Shown: in pieces, positions 59,968 through 64,000 of the stretch
How positions within the stretch are numbered: position 1 is the first letter of the stretch
Layout: each line of letters begins with the position of its first letter
Source: Ganoderma boninense
Taxonomy: Eukaryota; Basidiomycota; Agaricomycetes; Polyporales; Polyporaceae
Assembly (NCBI GenBank): GCA_002900995.3
Contig: CM035315.1
Location: forward strand, 915,967 to 979,966
Reading direction: 5' to 3'
Length of the DNA: 64,000 bases
The notes under the pieces: generated by a model
What the model saw: the letters and a program-made list of their open reading frames with translations, nothing else
What the model was told of the DNA's origin: nothing
Database searches by the model: none
Program-made: the position numbers and the translations under genes

Positions 59968-62900
59968 ATGCCAGTATACCAGCTACACGTCGCCGTCGCG
60001 CTGTCAGTCGCACTCCTCGGCAGCGCCGCACTATACGTGTACCAAGGGACGTCCACGTCAAGCGACGAAGGCAAAAATGCGCTCCCAACACTGGCGGGCG
60101 ACGAGGGGCTCGAGCGCGACCCCTTCGACGTCACCAAGCCCGAGGACATGGTCAACGGAACACCACTGGACGAGGAGCGGTTCTGGAAGCGGGTACGTCT
60201 CATCTCTCGGCACGATTCATCTGCAGTCTGAACGCAGCATTGACCTGCATGGACTCGCGTAGATGAGCCTCCGCAAAGTCGTGCTCTCGCTCCTCCTCGG
60301 GGCTATTCTCGTCCTCCAAAGCGTCTCTCTCGGCTTCGCCATCATCGCATCTGTCCACACCGACGTCGCCGTGTCCGCCCTGCACGCCGCGTTCGCGCTA
60401 TACCTGCTCGTCATCGCCGGGAGCGCGGTGAACAAGACGTACTGGGGCCATGAGCGCGCGGTCATCCACCTCTCCGCGCTCACCTGGGTCGCCGCCATGC
60501 TCCTCGGCACGACTGCGATCCTGCCGTCGACGCCGTTCCCGCTCGCGCCTGCGCCGTCTGCGCTCGGGGCCGCTGGGACGGAGGGGGCGCCGCTCGGGCT
60601 GTGGTACGCGGTCCTCGGGCTTTACTTCGCGGCGCTCGCTCTGGTGATCACGATGCCCCGAGGCCCGAAGCTGCACTTCCCGAGCGAGGTGATATACTCG
60701 GAGAAGACGCTGCTGCAGACTACGTCCAAGTACGAAGATAATGTGGACGCTGTTACAGGTGCGTGCGGCTCGCGGCTCGTTTCGTTCTGGTCGTTTCGAG
60801 GAGGGATGAGATGGATGCCTGGATATCCTGCTCGAAAAACGGGCAAGATGGCCTTTGTGTTTCCCAAGCGCATTCGAACATTGGAAACAGGCGAGGAGTG
60901 TCCATAGAATGGAAATCCTGGGGAAATAAGTCAGAAGCAGAGGGGAAACGTGGTGTTCCTGGCGTGTTTCTCCTGATTTTCCTATTTGTGAACTCATGTC
61001 AGGCCGTTTCTGGCTTCTGGAAACTTGGTGAAAATATACAGGAAATGACAAGTTACCCCAACTACGAGATGCCCCGGGCATTCCTGAGAAACTCGAAAAT
61101 CCCATCGTCGTGTCCTCGCCGTTTCCTGATCCCGAAACACCTGTTTTGCGGAGCGAAGGGCTGCACTTCCATTCAATTTGTCAGACTACCAGACTGTGTC
61201 CCGGCGGAAATTACGCGAAACGGCTGAGACATTGCGCGATGCGCGTCTGCGTGAAATACTCTCAGCTACTAGGAATTGGGACAATCATTGCCTATCGTCG
61301 TTTGGATGTTACAATCACCGACGGACAACAGAACCATCCGTCCGTCGTGCCCTGAAGCGTCTCCACTCATGGACCTGACGCTAACAACCGCTTTCTAGGT
61401 GCATCTGTATGGGATTACCTCCTGTTCTCGTACACGACCAAAGTCGTCATGCTCGGCTACACTGCGGAGTCGCTCGAGATCGGCGACCTGCCGATCGTGG
61501 ACGCCGAGATGCGCGCCACGACTGTCTATGCCCGCATGCGCTCAGCCTTGCACGGCTTCCGCCTCCGCGTCGGCTCCTGGCGACCCACCCCGGGCTCTGG
61601 CGTGGAGCTGCTGTACAGGCTCGTGCGGGTGAATGCGGTCGGGCTCATCATGACCGTCGTGCTCGCGGTAATCTGCGCCGTGCTGTTCTACGTTCCCGCG
61701 ATCTTCCTGCAACGCGTCGTGCGGTACATCGAGGTGGATCCGCTGCGGGAGGGCAAGCAGTGGGGGCTCGTGTTCTGCGTGGGGCTTTTCCTGGGCAACG
61801 CGCTGACGCACATCTGTGAGTGTCGTGTTCGCGGCCCACGTACGAGTTTTGCTGGCGCTGATGCGTGGTGCGATAGTGAGCGGCCAGCTGTGGGGAATCG
61901 CGATGACGACGCTGCAGGTGCGCCTGCGTCTCCAGTTGAACACCATCCTCTTCCAGAAGACACTGGTGCGCAAGGACGTCGCGTCGTCCTCGGGCTCCGA
62001 CACCAAATCTGCGTCTGGCGCCGATGCCTCCGCCACCGCGCCCGCTGCGGGCGAGGCCGAGGGCAAGAAGGAGGAGAAGGACGGCGAAGACGACTTTTCG
62101 TCCAAGGCGCAAGTCATGACGCTCATGACGACCGACGTCGATCGCGTCGCGATGTTCCCGTGGCACCTGTTCACCATCGTCGATGCGCCGATCGAGATCG
62201 TCATCGGCACGCTGTTCCTCTACAGCCTGCTCGGCGTGTCGTGCTTCTTCGGGCTGGCCGTGACGTGCCTGTTCCTCCCGCTGAACCACTTTGCGGGCAA
62301 GGTCGTCGTGGGCGCGCAGGAGAATTTGATGAAGGCGAGGGACGAGCGGGTGGCGCTGATGAACGAGATCCTTGGTGGGATTCGGATGCTCAAGGTGCGG
62401 TTTTCAACAAGCTATGTTGGATAGCGAACGGCTCGCTCACATAGCTTTCAGTTCATGGCCTGGGAGCGCAGCTTCGAGAAGCGCGTGATGAAGGTCCGCG
62501 AACGTGAACTGAAGCATCAGAAGCTTAACTACACGATCGAAGTACTTTGGAATGCCATTTGGTGGGCCATCCCGCGCTTTGTGCTCTCGAAGGTGCCTCC
62601 TGACCGGTCTTTGTAGGAACGGGTCTCCTATCTTGGTCACCCTAGTGTCTTTCTGGCATTTTGCCATCGTACGTAAACAAGTCTTGACGCCGTCGATTGC
62701 ATTCACTTCTATTAGCGGTAAGCTTATATACCTTGTCCACGAAAGGAGAAGGACCTAATTGTCCCAATTTTCAGTCTTCAACGAAATGAAGTTCGCCTTG
62801 AACGCTCTCCCGGAAACGCTAATCCAAGTGCTCCAGGGCGTTGTCTCCCTCCGCCGTATCGAGAAGTATATGCACGGCGCGGAGGTTAAACCAGTCCCCC

Positions 62901-64000
62901 CTCTCGACGGCCTGGCACACCCCATCGCCCTGCAGTCTGCAACAATCACTTGGCCACAAGACCGCTCACGAGGCAGCGCTGCGCCCTCCGCCGCGGCGAC
63001 GCCCAAGACCAAGTTCGTGCTCATGGACCTCTCGCTCGACTTCCCGATCGGCGAGCTCTCGCTCATCTGCGGCAAGTTCGGCAGCGGCAAGTCCCTCCTC
63101 TTGCTTGCACTCCTCGGCGAAGCGGACCTGCTCTCCGGCCAGCTGTTCTGCCCGCGCTCGCCCCCGGACATTATCGCGCGCTTCGCAGGCCAAACAGTGA
63201 CTGAGGAGGAGTGGGTCGTGCAGGGCGCGTGCGGATATGTGCCGCAGACGGCGTGGCTGAGGAACGCGTCGATCCGGGAGAACATCCTGTTCGACCTCCC
63301 GTACGTGGAGGAACGATACCAGAAGACGCTCGAGGCGTGTGCGTTGCTGAGCGACCTCGAGATCCTTGAGGACGGAGACCAATCGGAGATCGGAGAGCGT
63401 GGTGTAAGTCTATTTGTCCAGCTAGGTAGAAGGGACGAGACAACTAATCGTCGTGTGCCGCAGGTAAACCTTTCCGGCGGTCAGAAGGCACGGGTGTCGC
63501 TTGCTCGTGCGGTCTACTCTCGCGCCGCCGTGCTCTTCCTGGACGATGTGCTCTCTGCTGGTACGTTCCCCTCGCCCGTTCTTCTTTAAACCCGAATGTG
63601 ACGGTGTCTTCAGTCGATGCGCACACCGCGCACCATCTTTACCACGAGTGTCTAAAGGGCGATTTGATGCGTGGCCGTACGGTGATTCTTGTCTCACACC
63701 ACGTCCAGCTCTGCGCCCCCAGCGCGGAGTACATTGTGTCGCTCGACAACGGCCGCGTCCAATACGCCGGCGACTACCAAGGGTTGCAAACCTCTGGCGT
63801 CCTCAAGACCCTCATCCAGTCCGAGCACGTTGCTGAGGACAAGGAAGACGCTGCCGCAGAGAATAGGGTCGAGCTTGCTGTCGAAGACGCTGCGGAGACC
63901 GTCATGCATCATGAATCTGCCTCCGACGACTCGGAGGCGAACTCGACCGCTGTAGCGACTACGGCGAGCGAAGACGCGAAGACGGCCAAGAAAAAGGCGC
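59968..64000 (+). CDS. ABCC/MRP-type ABC transporter, N-terminal half, cut by window end
   Basis: Nine exons lie in the window: 59968-60192, 60263-60758, 61399-61815, 61877-62394, 62452-62561, 62617-62717, 62775-63403, 63464-63560 and 63614 to the edge, about 993 residues so far with all phases consistent. The start MPVYQLHVAVAL opens the first membrane segment. An N-terminal membrane set (TMD0-like) precedes TMD1, which includes LQLNTILFQKTLVRKD and MTTDVDRVAMFPW. NBD1 has Walker A GKFGSGKS, signature LSGGQ, Walker B VLFLDD followed by SAVDAH, and the H-loop VSHH. A long acidic, Ala-rich linker starts near 63840; TMD2 and NBD2 should lie beyond the edge. Known role: ATP-driven export of organic anions, conjugates or drugs across the plasma or vacuolar membrane. 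Confidence 0.93.
60759..61398 (+). other. 640-bp intron of the ABC transporter gene
   Basis: Starts GTGCGT and ends TTTCTAG; phases on both sides agree (TG-A junction before SVWDYLLF). It is about ten times longer than the other introns of the gene, which are 53-70 bp. Inside, 61178-61378 on plus is open and reads like protein (TVSRRKLRETAETLRDARL), which suggests an inserted element or captured coding fragment. Confidence 0.65.

Noticed and set aside
61816..61876. Reading through from 61816 as continuous coding sequence
   Set aside because: The stretch has GTGAGT and GATAG ends; removing it joins LTHI to LSGQLWG in the family frame.
61648..62289. 213-aa and 222-aa minus-strand ORFs
   Set aside because: Antisense shadows of the ABC transporter membrane domain.

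Overview
The window reads as nuclear DNA of a basidiomycete fungus, most likely an Agaricomycete and plausibly a polypore. Coding regions are GC-rich. Genes are split by many introns of about 45-90 bp with GTRNGT donors and C/TAG acceptors. The protein families also fit: fungal KDM3-type JmjC, fungal DDE integrase, Cys-rich alpha-kinase, MRP-type ABC transporter. There are no operons, ribosome binding sites, CRISPR arrays or recognisable tRNA/rRNA genes. I assembled the gene models by hand from exon frames and splice signals, and checked exon phases arithmetically.

Region 1 (about 0.8-20.7 kb) is an accessory block. It is bounded by two inverted copies of a repeat of about 3 kb. Each copy carries an intact, five-exon, 113-aa gene resembling the fungal HicA/YcfA-like small proteins (804-1371 on minus, 20081-20643 on plus). 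The two genes face outward and have identical exon lengths. Between them lie a KDM3-like JmjC demethylase gene (4317-6805), a third, partial copy of the repeat (6948-8153), an intact seven-exon DDE integrase gene on minus (8967-10611), a poorly resolved minus-strand gene (about 10.8-12.4 kb) and an eleven-exon alpha-kinase gene with an N-terminal Cys cluster (14349-16873). Minisatellites with 165-180 bp and 20 bp units sit in the repeats. The layout suggests a cargo-bearing mobile element or an inverted segmental duplication. This is the most interesting part of the window.

Region 2 (about 20.7-33.8 kb) is gene-poor: an RS-repeat protein (23428-24936), a fragment with a Cys/His cluster near 27.3-27.7 kb, a possible Pro/Ser-rich gene near 29-31 kb and a small membrane protein (31635-31895).

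Region 3 (33.8-64 kb) looks like ordinary chromosome: NAD-type malic enzyme (minus), a single-pass membrane protein (plus), a large RRM-like protein (minus), a secreted S41-family peptidase (minus), an F-box/LRR-like protein (plus), a single-pass membrane protein with a lectin-like ectodomain (minus), DNA primase small subunit (plus) and the first part of an ABCC transporter (plus, cut by the window end).

At least five single-base indels break otherwise well-conserved genes: two in malic enzyme, one each in the RRM-like, S41 and primase genes. A sixth is possible near 12.19 kb. Exon lengths are off by exactly one base where splice phases predict otherwise. Uncorrected assembly errors are the simplest reading, so protein predictions from this contig should be checked before use.
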